A stretch of DNA of 64,000 nucleotides from Tessaracoccus flavescens (GTDB lineage Bacteria; Actinomycetota; Actinomycetes; Propionibacteriales; Propionibacteriaceae). The stretch is taken from NCBI RefSeq assembly GCF_001998865.1, contig NZ_CP019607.1, positions 806,001 to 870,000 of the forward strand, written 5' to 3'. The notes below the pieces were generated by a model that was not told where the DNA came from, made no database searches, and was given only the letters and a program-made list of their open reading frames with translations. A program made the position numbers and the translations under genes. Shown piece after piece: positions 28,088 through 36,586 of this stretch. How positions within the stretch are numbered: the stretch's first letter is position 1; the number at the start of each line of letters is the position of its first letter.

Positions 28088-28827
28088 GTCGGGCCACCGA
28101 ACCCGTTCGCGCTCAGCGCCGCCTGGCCGGGGCCGAGGACCAGCTCGACGAACGCCTCGGCGCCCTCCGGGTTCGGCGCGTCGGCCAGCACCGCGATCCA
28201 GTAGGTGTTCGGCTCCTCGTCAGCGCCCGGCACGTCGAACGTCTTGACCCGGTCGCCTGCCTGGGCGGCGTCGGTGGCGTAGACGACGCCCGCGTCCGCC
28301 TCCCCCGAGGTCACCTTCCCGAGGACATCGGTCACGCTCGACTCCTCCGAGACCGGGGCCAGCCCGAGCCCCGACCGCTCGGCCGCCCCGAGGGTCGCCG
28401 CGCCGCACGGAACCTCGGGCGCACATACGACGAGACGAGTTCCCGCAAGCGAGGAGTCGAAGCCAGTGACGCCTGCAGGGTTGCCCTGAGGCGTGACGAG
28501 GACGAGCCGGTTGGTCGCGAACATCACCGGCTCGCCGTCGATCAGGCCCTCCTCCATCGCCCTGTCCATGGTCGTGCTGTCTGCGGAGGCGAAGACGTCG
28601 GCGGGGGTGCCGCCCCTGAGCTGGTCGACCAGCCCGGACGATCCGTCGAAGGAGTAGTCGACCCGCATCCCCACCGAGACCTCGGGAAAGGCCTTGTGTA
28701 GCGAGGCGGCCGCGAACACCGTCACCGGCGCCGCCTCGGGCCCACCGGCACCACCGCCAGGGTTGGCGGTCATCTGGCCGCACGCCGTGAGCAGGATCGT
28801 CGCGACAACCAGCGCGGCACGCCTCAC
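28084..28827 (-). CDS. modA: Molybdate-binding lipoprotein
   Basis: 247 residues. The signal peptide ends in a lipobox (LLTAC), so the protein is anchored to the outer face of the membrane by a lipidated Cys at about residue 16. The mature part shows VFAAASLHKAF, GSSGLVDQLRGGTPADVFASAD and GEADAGVVYATDA, all typical of ModA-type oxyanion-binding proteins. The GTG start overlaps the preceding regulator stop. Confidence 0.93.
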   Translation of the reverse strand: MRRAALVVATILLTACGQMTANPGGGAGGPEAAPVTVFAAASLHKAFPEVSVGMRVDYSFDGSSGLVDQLRGGTPADVFASADSTTMDRAMEEGLIDGEPVMFATNRLVLVTPQGNPAGVTGFDSSLAGTRLVVCAPEVPCGAATLGAAERSGLGLAPVSEESSVTDVLGKVTSGEADAGVVYATDAAQAGDRVKTFDVPGADEEPNTYWIAVLADAPNPEGAEAFVELVLGPGQAALSANGFGGPT

Positions 28828-29219
28828 GCGCGGTTCCGCTCAATGGTCACGTTGGTCGCCTTGATCACGGCGGTGGCGATCACACCGGGCTCGAGCGCGA
28901 GCTCCTCGACCGCCTCGGTGGAGATCAGCGAGACGATCCGGAACCGGCCGCACTGCAGCTCAACCTGGCTCATCACCGTGTCCGAGACCACTCTCGTGAC
29001 GAGCCCCGTGAGGTGGTTGCGCGCCGAGCGGGCGCCCTCTCCCATCCGGTCGCCATCGGCGAGCTCCTGTGCAAGGGCCGCGAGCCCAGCGCCGTCGACG
29101 CTCTGCCTGCCCGCCTCATCCGTGCCACCACTGAGGCGACCGGCGTCCACCCAACGACGGACGGTGTCGTCGCTCACTCCGAGCAGGTCGGCGGCGGCGG
29201 AGATCCGTATCTGCGTCAT
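28824..29219 (-). CDS. MerR/excisionase-like HTH plus Mop (TOBE) molybdate-binding regulator
   Basis: 131 residues. The N-terminal ~45 residues are an excisionase-type HTH (ISAAADLLGVSDDTVRRWVDAG). The C-terminal ~65 residues are a single Mop/TOBE domain (NHLTGLVTRVVSDTVMSQVEL; AVIKATNVTIERNR) that binds molybdate. This is the actinobacterial counterpart of ModE-like control. It heads the mod operon and probably senses cytoplasmic molybdate to control modABC and perhaps the divergent mogA. A leaderless TAGGCT box sits 6 bases before its ATG. Confidence 0.88.
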   Translation of the reverse strand: MTQIRISAAADLLGVSDDTVRRWVDAGRLSGGTDEAGRQSVDGAGLAALAQELADGDRMGEGARSARNHLTGLVTRVVSDTVMSQVELQCGRFRIVSLISTEAVEELALEPGVIATAVIKATNVTIERNRA

Positions 29220-29225
29220 GGATGC

Positions 29226-29231
29226 AGCCTA
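29226..29231 (-). promoter_or_regulatory. -10 box TAGGCT of the mod operon, leaderless-type
   Basis: Minus-strand TAGGCT-GCATCC-ATG. The divergent mogA box TAGAGT lies at 29278-29283, so both promoters share a 70-bp region. Confidence 0.6.
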
Positions 29232-29277
29232 ACAGGCGCAAATGCGGTTGCTCCTAGCTCGTAGGGTAAAAGATCGG

Positions 29278-29283
29278 TAGAGT
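29278..29283 (+). promoter_or_regulatory. -10 box TAGAGT of mogA, leaderless-type
   Basis: TAGAGT-GCCACC-ATG 29290. Confidence 0.6.
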
Positions 29284-29289
29284 GCCACC

Positions 29290-29790
29290 ATGACCTACCG
29301 CGCCGCCGTGATCACCTGTTCGGACCGCGCTGCGGCCGACGTCTACGAGGACCGTTCAGGCAAGGTCCTGCGCGACGGGTTGACCGAGCTGGGCTTCGAG
29401 GTTTCGGACCCCGTCATCCTCCCCGACGAGGCCGACCAGATCGCGCTCGCCATCGCCCGCGCAGTCGACGAGGGGGCGAGGATCGTGCTGACCACCGGTG
29501 GCACCGGCATCGGCCCGCGCGACGTCACCGTCGAGGCCACGCGTCCGATGCTCGCCTATGAGATCCCCGGGATCGCAGAGGCCGTCCGCGCGGCCGGGCT
29601 CAGCGCCACCCCTCTCTCGAGCCTCTCCCGCGGGCTCGCCGGGGTGATCGACCGCGGCGACCAGCGCTCGTTCATCTTCAACGCTCCCGGCTCCAGGGGT
29701 GGGGCGAGGGACGCCCTCGCTGTCCTCGCCCCCGTGCTCGTCCACATCGTCGAGCAGCTCGACGGGGCCGACCACGACCTGACGCCGTGA
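29290..29790 (+). CDS. mog: Molybdopterin adenylyltransferase (MogA/MoaB family)
   Basis: 166 residues, single MoCF_biosynth domain. The TTGGTGIGPRDVT motif and a GSRGGARDALAVLAPVLVH segment are typical of MogA/MoaB. The enzyme adenylates molybdopterin to MPT-AMP before MoeA inserts molybdate. The stop lies directly against the minus-strand fragment that follows. It is expressed from its own leaderless promoter, divergent from mod. Confidence 0.93.
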   Translation: MTYRAAVITCSDRAAADVYEDRSGKVLRDGLTELGFEVSDPVILPDEADQIALAIARAVDEGARIVLTTGGTGIGPRDVTVEATRPMLAYEIPGIAEAVRAAGLSATPLSSLSRGLAGVIDRGDQRSFIFNAPGSRGGARDALAVLAPVLVHIVEQLDGADHDLTP

Positions 29791-30042
29791 TCAGGCCCGC
29801 GAGAGCCAGGCGATGATCTTCTTCTTGGCCGCCGCCGACAGCAGCCGTCCGGGGCGACCGCTGATCGACGCCTTGGCGTAGTTGTAGCGGAGCTCTGGGT
29901 GGGCCGCCTCCAGGACGGCGAGGGAGTGCGGCAGGTCGCGGAGATCTTTGGGAAGGACGCCGGTGCCGCTCAGGCTCTCACCGTCGCGCAGGTGAGTCCC
30001 ATCGTGCTGGCCGAGCTGGGTCCGCGGGGTCGGGAGTAGGAT
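29791..30042 (-). pseudogene. Unrecognised C-terminal gene fragment
   Basis: A minus-strand frame open between a TGA at 30043-30045 and TGA 29791-29793, without a usable start codon. The end reads like authentic protein (AHPELRYNYAKASISGRPGR followed by a Lys-rich helix KKKIIAWLSRA). I do not recognise the family. Lack of a start and the abutting mogA stop suggest a 5'-truncated remnant. Confidence 0.3.
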
Positions 30043-30178
30043 TCAAGCTTCTTCGCGCCAGCCTCCACCGTGACGGCGGCAGGGAAGTCTCGCATCGGCG
30101 AAGGTTTCTGAGGTAGTGGGGTCGGAGAACATGGCCTACCGGCTGGCCAAGGCCCCGTTCACCCGTGCCTGACAGGGC

Positions 30179-30649
30179 TCACCGCCGGGCCCAGTCCCCC
30201 GATCGGCCGCCCGACTTGGCGACGACCTTCGCGGAGACGATCTCGCTGAGCCGGTCGACGCCCTTGATCATGTCGACCACGGCGAGCGCGCTGACGGTCA
30301 CCGCGGTCAGCGCCTCCATCTCGACGCCCGTGCGGTCGGCGGTGCGGACCGTCGCGGAGATGTCGATCCCCTCATCGACGATGTCCAGGTCGACCACCAC
30401 GCCGTGCACCCCGATCACATGGGCCAACGGCAGCAGGTCAGGCACCTTCTTCGCGGCCGCGATCCCGGCGACCCTCGCGACGGCAAGCACGTCGCCCTTG
30501 GGCACGGTTCCCTCGCGCAGCGCAGCGACGACCTCGGGGCTGCAGCGCACCGACGCGACGGCGGTAGCCGAGCGGACGGTGGGGGTCTTTGCGGTGACGT
30601 CGACCATCCGGGCGTTGCCTGCGTCGTCGAGATGCGTGAAGCGGGTCAT
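30179..30649 (-). CDS. moaC: Cyclic pyranopterin monophosphate synthase
   Basis: 156 residues. It converts the MoaA product (3',8-cyclo-GTP) into cyclic pyranopterin monophosphate. MVDVTAKTPTVRSATA near the N-terminus, PLAHVIGVHGVVVDLDI, VEMEALTAVTVSALAVVDMI and the C-terminal KSGGRSG are family hallmarks. I start at ATG 30647-30649; an upstream in-frame start would add 14 unconserved residues. A TAGTCT box lies 7 bases upstream, and its TAG is the stop codon of moeA. Confidence 0.95.
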   Translation of the reverse strand: MTRFTHLDDAGNARMVDVTAKTPTVRSATAVASVRCSPEVVAALREGTVPKGDVLAVARVAGIAAAKKVPDLLPLAHVIGVHGVVVDLDIVDEGIDISATVRTADRTGVEMEALTAVTVSALAVVDMIKGVDRLSEIVSAKVVAKSGGRSGDWARR

Positions 30650-30656
30650 GCGGCCG

Positions 30657-30662
30657 AGACTA
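30657..30662 (-). promoter_or_regulatory. -10 box TAGTCT of moaC overlapping the moeA stop
   Basis: Minus-strand TAGTCT, 7 bases, ATG. Its first three bases are the moeA stop codon. Confidence 0.5.
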
Positions 30663-31868
30663 CAAGCCGACCGGGTGGACGGCGACCGCATCGCCCGGCG
30701 CGACGGAGGTCGCCTCCTCCGTCACGACGGCGAGCCCGTCGGCGAGCGCAAGGGAGGCGACCAGGTGCGATCCCGACCCAAGCGTGTGCACCGGCATCAC
30801 CCCGTCCGCGGTGATCCGCACGGGCGTGAACTGGCGACGCCCCTCGGGCCCCTTCCAGCCACGCAGCGCCAGCATGCTGACGCTTCGCCATTCCTCGTCC
30901 CAGCCGCCGAGCCGGGCGATCAGCGGTCGGGCGAACGCCCAGGCGGAGACGAAGACGCTCACCGGGTTCCCCGGGAGCCCCAGCATCGGCACGCGGCGGC
31001 CGTCGGGCGCGGTGAGCAGCCCGCTCGCCTGCGGCTTGCCCGGCTGCATGGCCACCTTGTCGAAGACGACCTCTCCCTCGACCACCTGCCGCACCACCTC
31101 GAAGGCGCCGACGGAGACTCCCCCGCTGGTCAGCACGAGGTCGGCCGCGAGGGCCTCGGTCAGCGCCGCACGGAAGTTGGCCGGCTCGTCGTCGACGGCG
31201 ACCGCCGAGACCACCTCGGCGCCCCACTGCCGACACAGCCCCGAGAGCAGGAGCGAGTTGGAGTCGGGGATCTGCCCGAAGCCCAGCGGCCTTCCCGCCG
31301 CGACCAGCTCCGACCCCGTGGCCAGGATCGACACCCTCGGCCGTGCGACGAGGGGAACGACGCCGTGGCCGAGCGAGGCGGCGGACGAGGCGGCCGCGGG
31401 GCTCCAACGCTGGCCTGCGGACAGCCCCTGGGCGCCGACGGCGACGTCCTCTCCCGCCCTTCGCACGTGGCGACCCAACGGCACGACGGCGCTCACCCGG
31501 ACGGACTCGGGCAGCGACACCGCGCCCATCGGCTGGTCCGTCTGCTCGACTGGGACGACGGTGTCGGCTCCGGGAGGCATGGGGGCGCCCGTCATGATCC
31601 GCGCGGCCTCCCCCGCGCCGACGCGCGGCACCGCGGTCGCTCCGGCGGGGATGTCACCGACCACCCGCAGGGACGCGCCGACGGCGAGGTCCTCGGCGCG
31701 GACCGCGAAGCCGTCCATGGCCGAGTTGTCGAACGGCGGGACGGCCACGACCGCGGCCAGGTCCTCGGCGAGGACTCGTCCGAACCCGTCACCGACCGGG
31801 CATGGCTCTGCCGGGAGGCGGGACCCGAGCGAGAGCACCCGGCTCAGGTGTTCCTCGACGGTGCGCAC
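30660..31868 (-). CDS. moeA: Molybdopterin molybdenumtransferase
   Basis: 402 residues. It inserts molybdate into MPT-AMP to make Moco. FDNSAMDGFAVRAED, the IMTGAPMPPGADTVVPVE motif, ILATGSELV, DSNSLLLSGL, TSGGVSVG and LPGNPVS are all classical MoeA sequences, in order from the N-terminus. The gene starts 2 bases after the moeB stop on the same strand, forming moaE-moeB-moeA-moaC. Confidence 0.95.
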   Translation of the reverse strand: MRTVEEHLSRVLSLGSRLPAEPCPVGDGFGRVLAEDLAAVVAVPPFDNSAMDGFAVRAEDLAVGASLRVVGDIPAGATAVPRVGAGEAARIMTGAPMPPGADTVVPVEQTDQPMGAVSLPESVRVSAVVPLGRHVRRAGEDVAVGAQGLSAGQRWSPAAASSAASLGHGVVPLVARPRVSILATGSELVAAGRPLGFGQIPDSNSLLLSGLCRQWGAEVVSAVAVDDEPANFRAALTEALAADLVLTSGGVSVGAFEVVRQVVEGEVVFDKVAMQPGKPQASGLLTAPDGRRVPMLGLPGNPVSVFVSAWAFARPLIARLGGWDEEWRSVSMLALRGWKGPEGRRQFTPVRITADGVMPVHTLGSGSHLVASLALADGLAVVTEEATSVAPGDAVAVHPVGL

Positions 31869-31870
31869 GG

Positions 31871-32608
31871 TCAGCGCGCCTTGCGCAGCGGCAGGTACGA
31901 CCAGCGCGCGGCCGCGGCGTCGAGCAGAGCGACGCGGCCGACGAGCGGCTCGCCGAAGCCGGCGAGCAGCTTGATCGCCTCGGTCGCCTCGAGCGCACCC
32001 ACCTGGGCGACCATCGCGCCGAGCACCCCGATGTCGGTCGCCTTCGGATACAGCCCGTCGGCGGGCTCCTCCGGGATCAGGTCGCGCAGGTAGAGCCGGT
32101 CGCCGTTGGCATCAGGCACGCCGAACACCGAGCACTGCCCCTGCATCCCGACGGCCGAGGCCCAGATCAGCCGTGCGCCGACCGCCTCGGCGGCGTCGGA
32201 GAGCATGAACTTGGCGCCGAAGGTGTCGGTGCAGTCGAGGACGAGGTCGTAGTCGACGAACAGTTCGCGCGCCCGCTCCGGGGTGAGGTACTCCGCGAAC
32301 TCCTCGACGGTGACGTCGGGGTTCAGCGCGCGGAGCCTCTCGGCCCCCGACTCCGCCTTGTTCCGGCCGAGGTCGGTGTGCAGCACCTGGCGCTGCATGT
32401 TCTTCAGCTCGACGGCGTCCCCGTCGACCACCGCGATCCGGCCGACGCCCGCCGCGGCCAGGTACGGAAGCACCGCCGATCCCAGCCCTCCTGCGCCGAT
32501 CACGATCACGGACGAGGCGAGCAGCCGGAGCTGGCCCTCCTCCCCCATGCCGACGACGTCGAGGTTGCGGACGTAGCGCTCGCGCTGGAGGTCGGTCAGG
32601 CCCGTCAC
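31871..32608 (-). CDS. moeB: MoeB/ThiF-type adenylyltransferase
   Basis: 245 residues, E1-like. The nucleotide motif IGAGGLGSAVLPYLAAAGVG is near the N-terminus, with RQVLHTDLGRNK and DCTDTFGAKFMLSDAA following. It adenylates the C-terminal GG of MoaD so that it can carry thiocarboxylate sulfur. Start is GTG 32606-32608, overlapping the moaE stop (GTGA). There is no C-terminal rhodanese domain and no obvious zinc Cys pairs, unlike E. coli MoeB. A role with a ThiS-like protein is possible but the context favours MoaD. Confidence 0.9.
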   Translation of the reverse strand: MTGLTDLQRERYVRNLDVVGMGEEGQLRLLASSVIVIGAGGLGSAVLPYLAAAGVGRIAVVDGDAVELKNMQRQVLHTDLGRNKAESGAERLRALNPDVTVEEFAEYLTPERARELFVDYDLVLDCTDTFGAKFMLSDAAEAVGARLIWASAVGMQGQCSVFGVPDANGDRLYLRDLIPEEPADGLYPKATDIGVLGAMVAQVGALEATEAIKLLAGFGEPLVGRVALLDAAAARWSYLPLRKAR

Positions 32609-33030
32609 GGGCACTCCGACCATTCGTGGGTCCCGTCTGCGAGGTACTGCTTCTTCCAGATCGGCAGCGACTCCTTGATGCGGTCGACCAGGTCGGAGGC
32701 GCACTCGAAGGCCTGCCTCCTGTGTGAGGCGGCGACGGCGACGTAGAGGGCGACCCCTCCGATGCCGAGCTCACCGACGCGGTGCTGCGCCGCGATGGCG
32801 TGCACCCCTTCGCGCCCGGCGAACTCTCCGACCACCTCGGTCATCACGTCGGTGGACGACGGGTGGCCGACGTACTCGATGCCGGTCACGGCAACGCCGT
32901 GGTCGTGGTTGCGCACGGTCCCGGCGAAGGTCACGACGGCGCCCGCGCGGTCGTCGGAGACCGAGGCGAGCAGGGCGTCGCAGTCGACGTCTCGCGCGGT
33001 GATGTCCGCCACGGCGATCCTGGCTGTCAC
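32605..33030 (-). CDS. moaE: Molybdopterin synthase catalytic subunit
   Basis: 141 residues. With thiocarboxylated MoaD it adds two sulfurs to cPMP. GAVVTFAGTVRNHDHGVAVTG, AAQHRVGELGIGGVALYVAV and IKESLPIWKKQYLADG (catalytic Lys region) are MoaE hallmarks. The GTG start at 33028-33030 has an AGGAGG ribosome binding site. It begins just beyond the narK2 terminator, so it may depend on read-through or on its own unrecognised promoter. Confidence 0.95.
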   Translation of the reverse strand: MTARIAVADITARDVDCDALLASVSDDRAGAVVTFAGTVRNHDHGVAVTGIEYVGHPSSTDVMTEVVGEFAGREGVHAIAAQHRVGELGIGGVALYVAVAASHRRQAFECASDLVDRIKESLPIWKKQYLADGTHEWSECP

Positions 33031-33056
33031 GGAGGTTCCTCCTGGCTGGAAAGAGA

Positions 33057-33092
33057 GCGTGGACGGGACAACCCTAGTCGCCCCGTCCACGC
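33057..33092 (-). terminator. Terminator after narK2
   Basis: Perfect 11-bp inverted repeat GCGTGGACGGG (33057-33067) / CCCGTCCACGC (33082-33092), 14-base loop, followed on the minus strand by TCTCTTTCC. It ends the moaA-to-narK2 transcript and separates it from moaE. Confidence 0.8.
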
Positions 33093-33104
33093 ACGATGGG
33101 CTGA

Positions 33105-34493
33105 TCAGCTAGGCTTTGCTGCGCCCTTGCGCGCGTAGCGCCACCAGGTGATGCCGATGCACAGCACCGCGTAGGCGGCGCCGATGATGTAGAACGTGGT
33201 AGCGCTCATCAGCGTGAGCCCGACGCCGAACAGGAACGGCCCGAACGCGGCGATGGCCGAGGTCCAGCCGATCACGCCTCCTGCCTGGCGCTTCTCGAAG
33301 ATCATCGGCATCTGCTTGAACGTCGAGGCGTTGCCGATGCCCGAGAACAGGAAGATCAGCAGCATGCCCCACAGGAACTGGTTGAAGCCGCCCTGCAGCG
33401 CCGCCGCGCTGGAGGTGTCGGGGGTCAGCGACGGGATCGTGAAGATGATCGAGCCGAGCAGGCCGACGCCCGAGACGAGCGTCCAGATCGCGCCACCCAT
33501 GCGGTCGGTCAGCGGCGAGAACGCGATGCGGGCCCCTGCGCCGACCAGCGGGCCGAGGAAGACGAACTTGACCGGGTCGGGGATGGTGTAGCCGTCGATC
33601 AGCAGGGTCGCCGAGGCGCCGGCTCCCTCCACGATGGCCGGGTTGTCGGCCCCGTAGAGGTGGGCCATCAGCAGGCCGAACTGGGCGGAGAGGCCCGAGA
33701 AGGTGCCGAAGGTCATGATGTAGAGCAGCGTCATCCACCAGGTGTCCTGGTTCCTGAAGATGTCGAACTGCTCCTTGATGCTCGCCTTGACCGGCACGGA
33801 GCGCAGCACGATGTAGGCCCAGATGGCCACCACGATGATGATCGGGACGTAGACCAGCGCCGAGTTCTGGTACCAGACGGTGACCGGGTCCTTGCCCGGC
33901 ATCACCATCTGCTGCGAGCCGAGGAAGGTGAACATGCCGAAGCTGATCAGCCAAGGGGTGAGCAGCTGCACGAGGGAGACGCCGAAGTTGCCGATGCCAG
34001 CCTGGATGCCGAGCGCGGTGCCCTGCTTCGACTTGGGGAAGAAGTAGGAGGTCGACGCCATGAACCCGGAGAAGGCGCCGCCGCCGATGCCCGCGAGGAA
34101 CGCGAGCGCCATCAGGCGCCAGTAGGGAACGTCGGGGTTTGTCACCTCAAAGCCCCAGCCGAGGACCGGGAGCAGGAGCAGCAGGGTGGTCAGCGTCACC
34201 ATCTTGCGGGTGCCGATCTTCGGCGGGAGGACCATCCAGACGATGCGCAGCAGGCCGCCGGACAGGCCGGGCATGGCCGCCATCCAGTACAGCTGCGATG
34301 CGGTGAAGGTGAAGCCGAGGGCGTTCAGCTTCGGGATGATGGCGCTCGGCAGGAACCAGGCCACGAAGCACAGCGTCAGCGACACCGTGGTCACGGTCAG
34401 GGTGTTCCAGGCGAGCTTCTTGTCCCACTTGGACTCGTCTTCGGTGTCCCAGGAGACGAGCCAGTCTCCCTTGGTTTCCGGTTTGGTGCTCAC
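33105..34493 (-). CDS. narK2: Nitrate/nitrite transporter, NarK2 (E. coli NarK-like) type
   Basis: 462 residues, 12-TM MFS carrier. Nitrate-signature sequences GGGAFSGFMASTSYFFPKSK and GIGNFGVSLVQL (paired glycine-rich motifs in TM5 and TM11 of NarK/NRT2) are visible. A cytoplasmic lead of ~28 residues precedes the first helix, as in E. coli NarK. Expected to exchange nitrate for nitrite, removing the toxic product of NarG. Its GTG start overlaps the narK1 stop (GTGA). Confidence 0.88.
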   Translation of the reverse strand: MSTKPETKGDWLVSWDTEDESKWDKKLAWNTLTVTTVSLTLCFVAWFLPSAIIPKLNALGFTFTASQLYWMAAMPGLSGGLLRIVWMVLPPKIGTRKMVTLTTLLLLLPVLGWGFEVTNPDVPYWRLMALAFLAGIGGGAFSGFMASTSYFFPKSKQGTALGIQAGIGNFGVSLVQLLTPWLISFGMFTFLGSQQMVMPGKDPVTVWYQNSALVYVPIIIVVAIWAYIVLRSVPVKASIKEQFDIFRNQDTWWMTLLYIMTFGTFSGLSAQFGLLMAHLYGADNPAIVEGAGASATLLIDGYTIPDPVKFVFLGPLVGAGARIAFSPLTDRMGGAIWTLVSGVGLLGSIIFTIPSLTPDTSSAAALQGGFNQFLWGMLLIFLFSGIGNASTFKQMPMIFEKRQAGGVIGWTSAIAAFGPFLFGVGLTLMSATTFYIIGAAYAVLCIGITWWRYARKGAAKPS

Positions 34494-35830
34494 GGACGCG
34501 CCTCCTCAAGCGGTCGGTCGATGTTGCCGGCGAGTTCGGGAGACTTGTCGTGCAGCATCCGGACGATGGTGATGTGCATCCAGAGGCCGCAGATGGCCAC
34601 AAGGATGAAGATGCAGAAGAACGTGCTGCTCGGGAACCCGGACCAGGTCTTGGTGTAGGCGAACAGCGGAGGCAGGAAGAACCCGCCGAGTCCACCGAGC
34701 ATCCCGACGAGGCCCCCGACGGAGCCGACGTTGTCCGGGAAGTACTCGGGGATGTGCTTGAAGACGGCCGCCTTGCCGAAACCCATAGCGCAACCGAGGA
34801 CGAAGACGAGGATGACGAACCACAGCAGCCCCATCTGGTACTGGAGGTGCTGGGTCTCGGCGCCGTCGGGGTGGACGACGGTGACGTAGCCGTTGGGCAT
34901 CATCAGGATGCCGCTGGTGAGCAGCATCAGGGCGAAGGTCCAGTACATGACCTTGCGGGCGCCGAACCGGTCGGAGAGCCAGCCGCCGACGGGACGCAGC
35001 AGCGACGCGGGGAAGATGAAGGTGGCCGTCAGCAGGCCTGCGACGGTGAGGTCGACGTCGAAGTTGTCGACGTAGTACTTGGGCAGCCAGGCCGAGAGCG
35101 CCACGTAGGCGCCGAAGACGGCGACGTAGTACAGGCTGAAGCGCCACACCCGCACGTTCTTCAGCGGCTGCAGCATCTCCTTGACCGGCTTGGACGCGCC
35201 TGCCGCGCGGTCCTGACGGGGCACGATGACCCAGGTCAGGATGCCGACGATGACGAGCAGCACCGCGTAGATCACGGGGATCAGGCGCCAGCCGCCCTGG
35301 ATGCCGAGGAAGTAGGTGGAGCCGGCGGTTGCGGCGATCAGCGGCGGGCCGATGAACTTCGTGACGGAGGCGCCGACGTTGCCCGCGCCGAACACGCCGA
35401 GCGCGAGTCCCTGACGCTCCTTGCCGAACCAGGCGGAGTTCCAGGCGGTGCCGACGGAGAACAGGTTGCCGGCGAAGCCGACGAGGAACGCGAGCACCAG
35501 CAGCATGGCGTAGTTGTTCGCGAACGACACGAAGTAGGCGGGAATGGCGCTGGCGAACAGCAGGAACAGCGTCACCTTCCGGCCGCCGATCCGGTCCGTG
35601 AGGATGCCTGCCGGCAGCCGCCACATCGAGCCGTTGAGCACGGCGAGCGCGGAGATCCACGACAACTGTTCGTCGCTGAGGCCCAGTTCCTTCTGGATGG
35701 GGATGCCGAGGATGCCGAACATCAGCCACACCGCGAACATCAGCGTGAACGCGATCGTGGACATGGCCAGTACCCGGCCGGCCCCCTTTCCCGTGTCATG
35801 GACGGGGCCGACCTCGATCAGCTTGCTCAT
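34490..35830 (-). CDS. narK1: Nitrate transporter, NarK1 type
   Basis: 446 residues, 12-TM MFS carrier resembling the NarK1 half of the fused Paracoccus NarK1-NarK2 protein. GFAGNLFSVGTAWNSAWFGK and GFGKAAVFKHIPEYFPDNVG are the nitrate-signature regions. NarK1 proteins are thought to import nitrate with protons, which starts respiration before any nitrite is available for exchange. The ATG directly abuts the narI stop. Confidence 0.88.
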   Translation of the reverse strand: MSKLIEVGPVHDTGKGAGRVLAMSTIAFTLMFAVWLMFGILGIPIQKELGLSDEQLSWISALAVLNGSMWRLPAGILTDRIGGRKVTLFLLFASAIPAYFVSFANNYAMLLVLAFLVGFAGNLFSVGTAWNSAWFGKERQGLALGVFGAGNVGASVTKFIGPPLIAATAGSTYFLGIQGGWRLIPVIYAVLLVIVGILTWVIVPRQDRAAGASKPVKEMLQPLKNVRVWRFSLYYVAVFGAYVALSAWLPKYYVDNFDVDLTVAGLLTATFIFPASLLRPVGGWLSDRFGARKVMYWTFALMLLTSGILMMPNGYVTVVHPDGAETQHLQYQMGLLWFVILVFVLGCAMGFGKAAVFKHIPEYFPDNVGSVGGLVGMLGGLGGFFLPPLFAYTKTWSGFPSSTFFCIFILVAICGLWMHITIVRMLHDKSPELAGNIDRPLEEARP

Positions 35831-36586
35831 CTACTTGCGCACCTTCTGGTTGTCGCGGGTGCCGACCGGGTCCCAGCCGCGACCCTTGGTGGCGGACCGG
35901 CGTGCGGAGACGTCGCGCGACCGGTAGACGATGTAGGGGCGGAACAGGTAGTGGAACGGCGCCGAGAAGGCGTGCACCAGGCGGGTGAACGGGATGATCG
36001 CGAACAGCAGCATGCCGATCACCACGTGGGTCTGGAACTGCCAGGTCGCCGCGGCCATGGCGTCGACGTCAGGCTGGAAGGTGAACAGGGAGCGGAACCA
36101 GACCGAGACCGTCTCGCGGTAGTTGTGCTCTGCACCGGTGGGCGTCTTGTCACCGGTGAGGGTGGACACCATGCCGAGCCCGATCACGGTGGCGAGCACC
36201 AGGTACATGAACTTGTCGTTCCAGGTGGTGGCCTTGAACACGGCACCGGTGGTGCGGCGGCGCACGATCAGCAGCACGAGGCCGACGATCAGGGCGACGC
36301 CTGCCAGGCCGCCGCCCCAGAAGGCGCCGAGGTGGTAGGCGTGTTGGCTGAGGCCGATCCAGTCGGTGAACGCCTTCGGGATCAGCAGCCCGACGAGGTG
36401 GCCCATCAGGACGGCGAGCAGCGCGAAGTGGAACAGAGGGGAAGCGATCTTCAGCAGCTTTGACTCGTACAGCTGCGACGAGCGCGTGGTCCAGCTGAAC
36501 TGGTCGTAGCGGTAGCGCCAGATCAGCCCGCCGATCAGGATCAGGAAGACGACGTAGGGCAGGACGCCCCACAGCAGGAACTTCAT
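35831..36586 (-). CDS. narI: Respiratory nitrate reductase gamma subunit (cytochrome b)
   Basis: 251 residues, about five TM helices. It takes electrons from menaquinol on the outer side and passes them through two b hemes to NarH. Candidate heme-ligand His residues are in FHFALLAVLMGHLVG, SQHAYHLG and QTHVVIGM/RLVHAFSAP. The ATG overlaps the narJ stop (ATGA). Confidence 0.95.
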   Translation of the reverse strand: MKFLLWGVLPYVVFLILIGGLIWRYRYDQFSWTTRSSQLYESKLLKIASPLFHFALLAVLMGHLVGLLIPKAFTDWIGLSQHAYHLGAFWGGGLAGVALIVGLVLLIVRRRTTGAVFKATTWNDKFMYLVLATVIGLGMVSTLTGDKTPTGAEHNYRETVSVWFRSLFTFQPDVDAMAAATWQFQTHVVIGMLLFAIIPFTRLVHAFSAPFHYLFRPYIVYRSRDVSARRSATKGRGWDPVGTRDNQKVRK

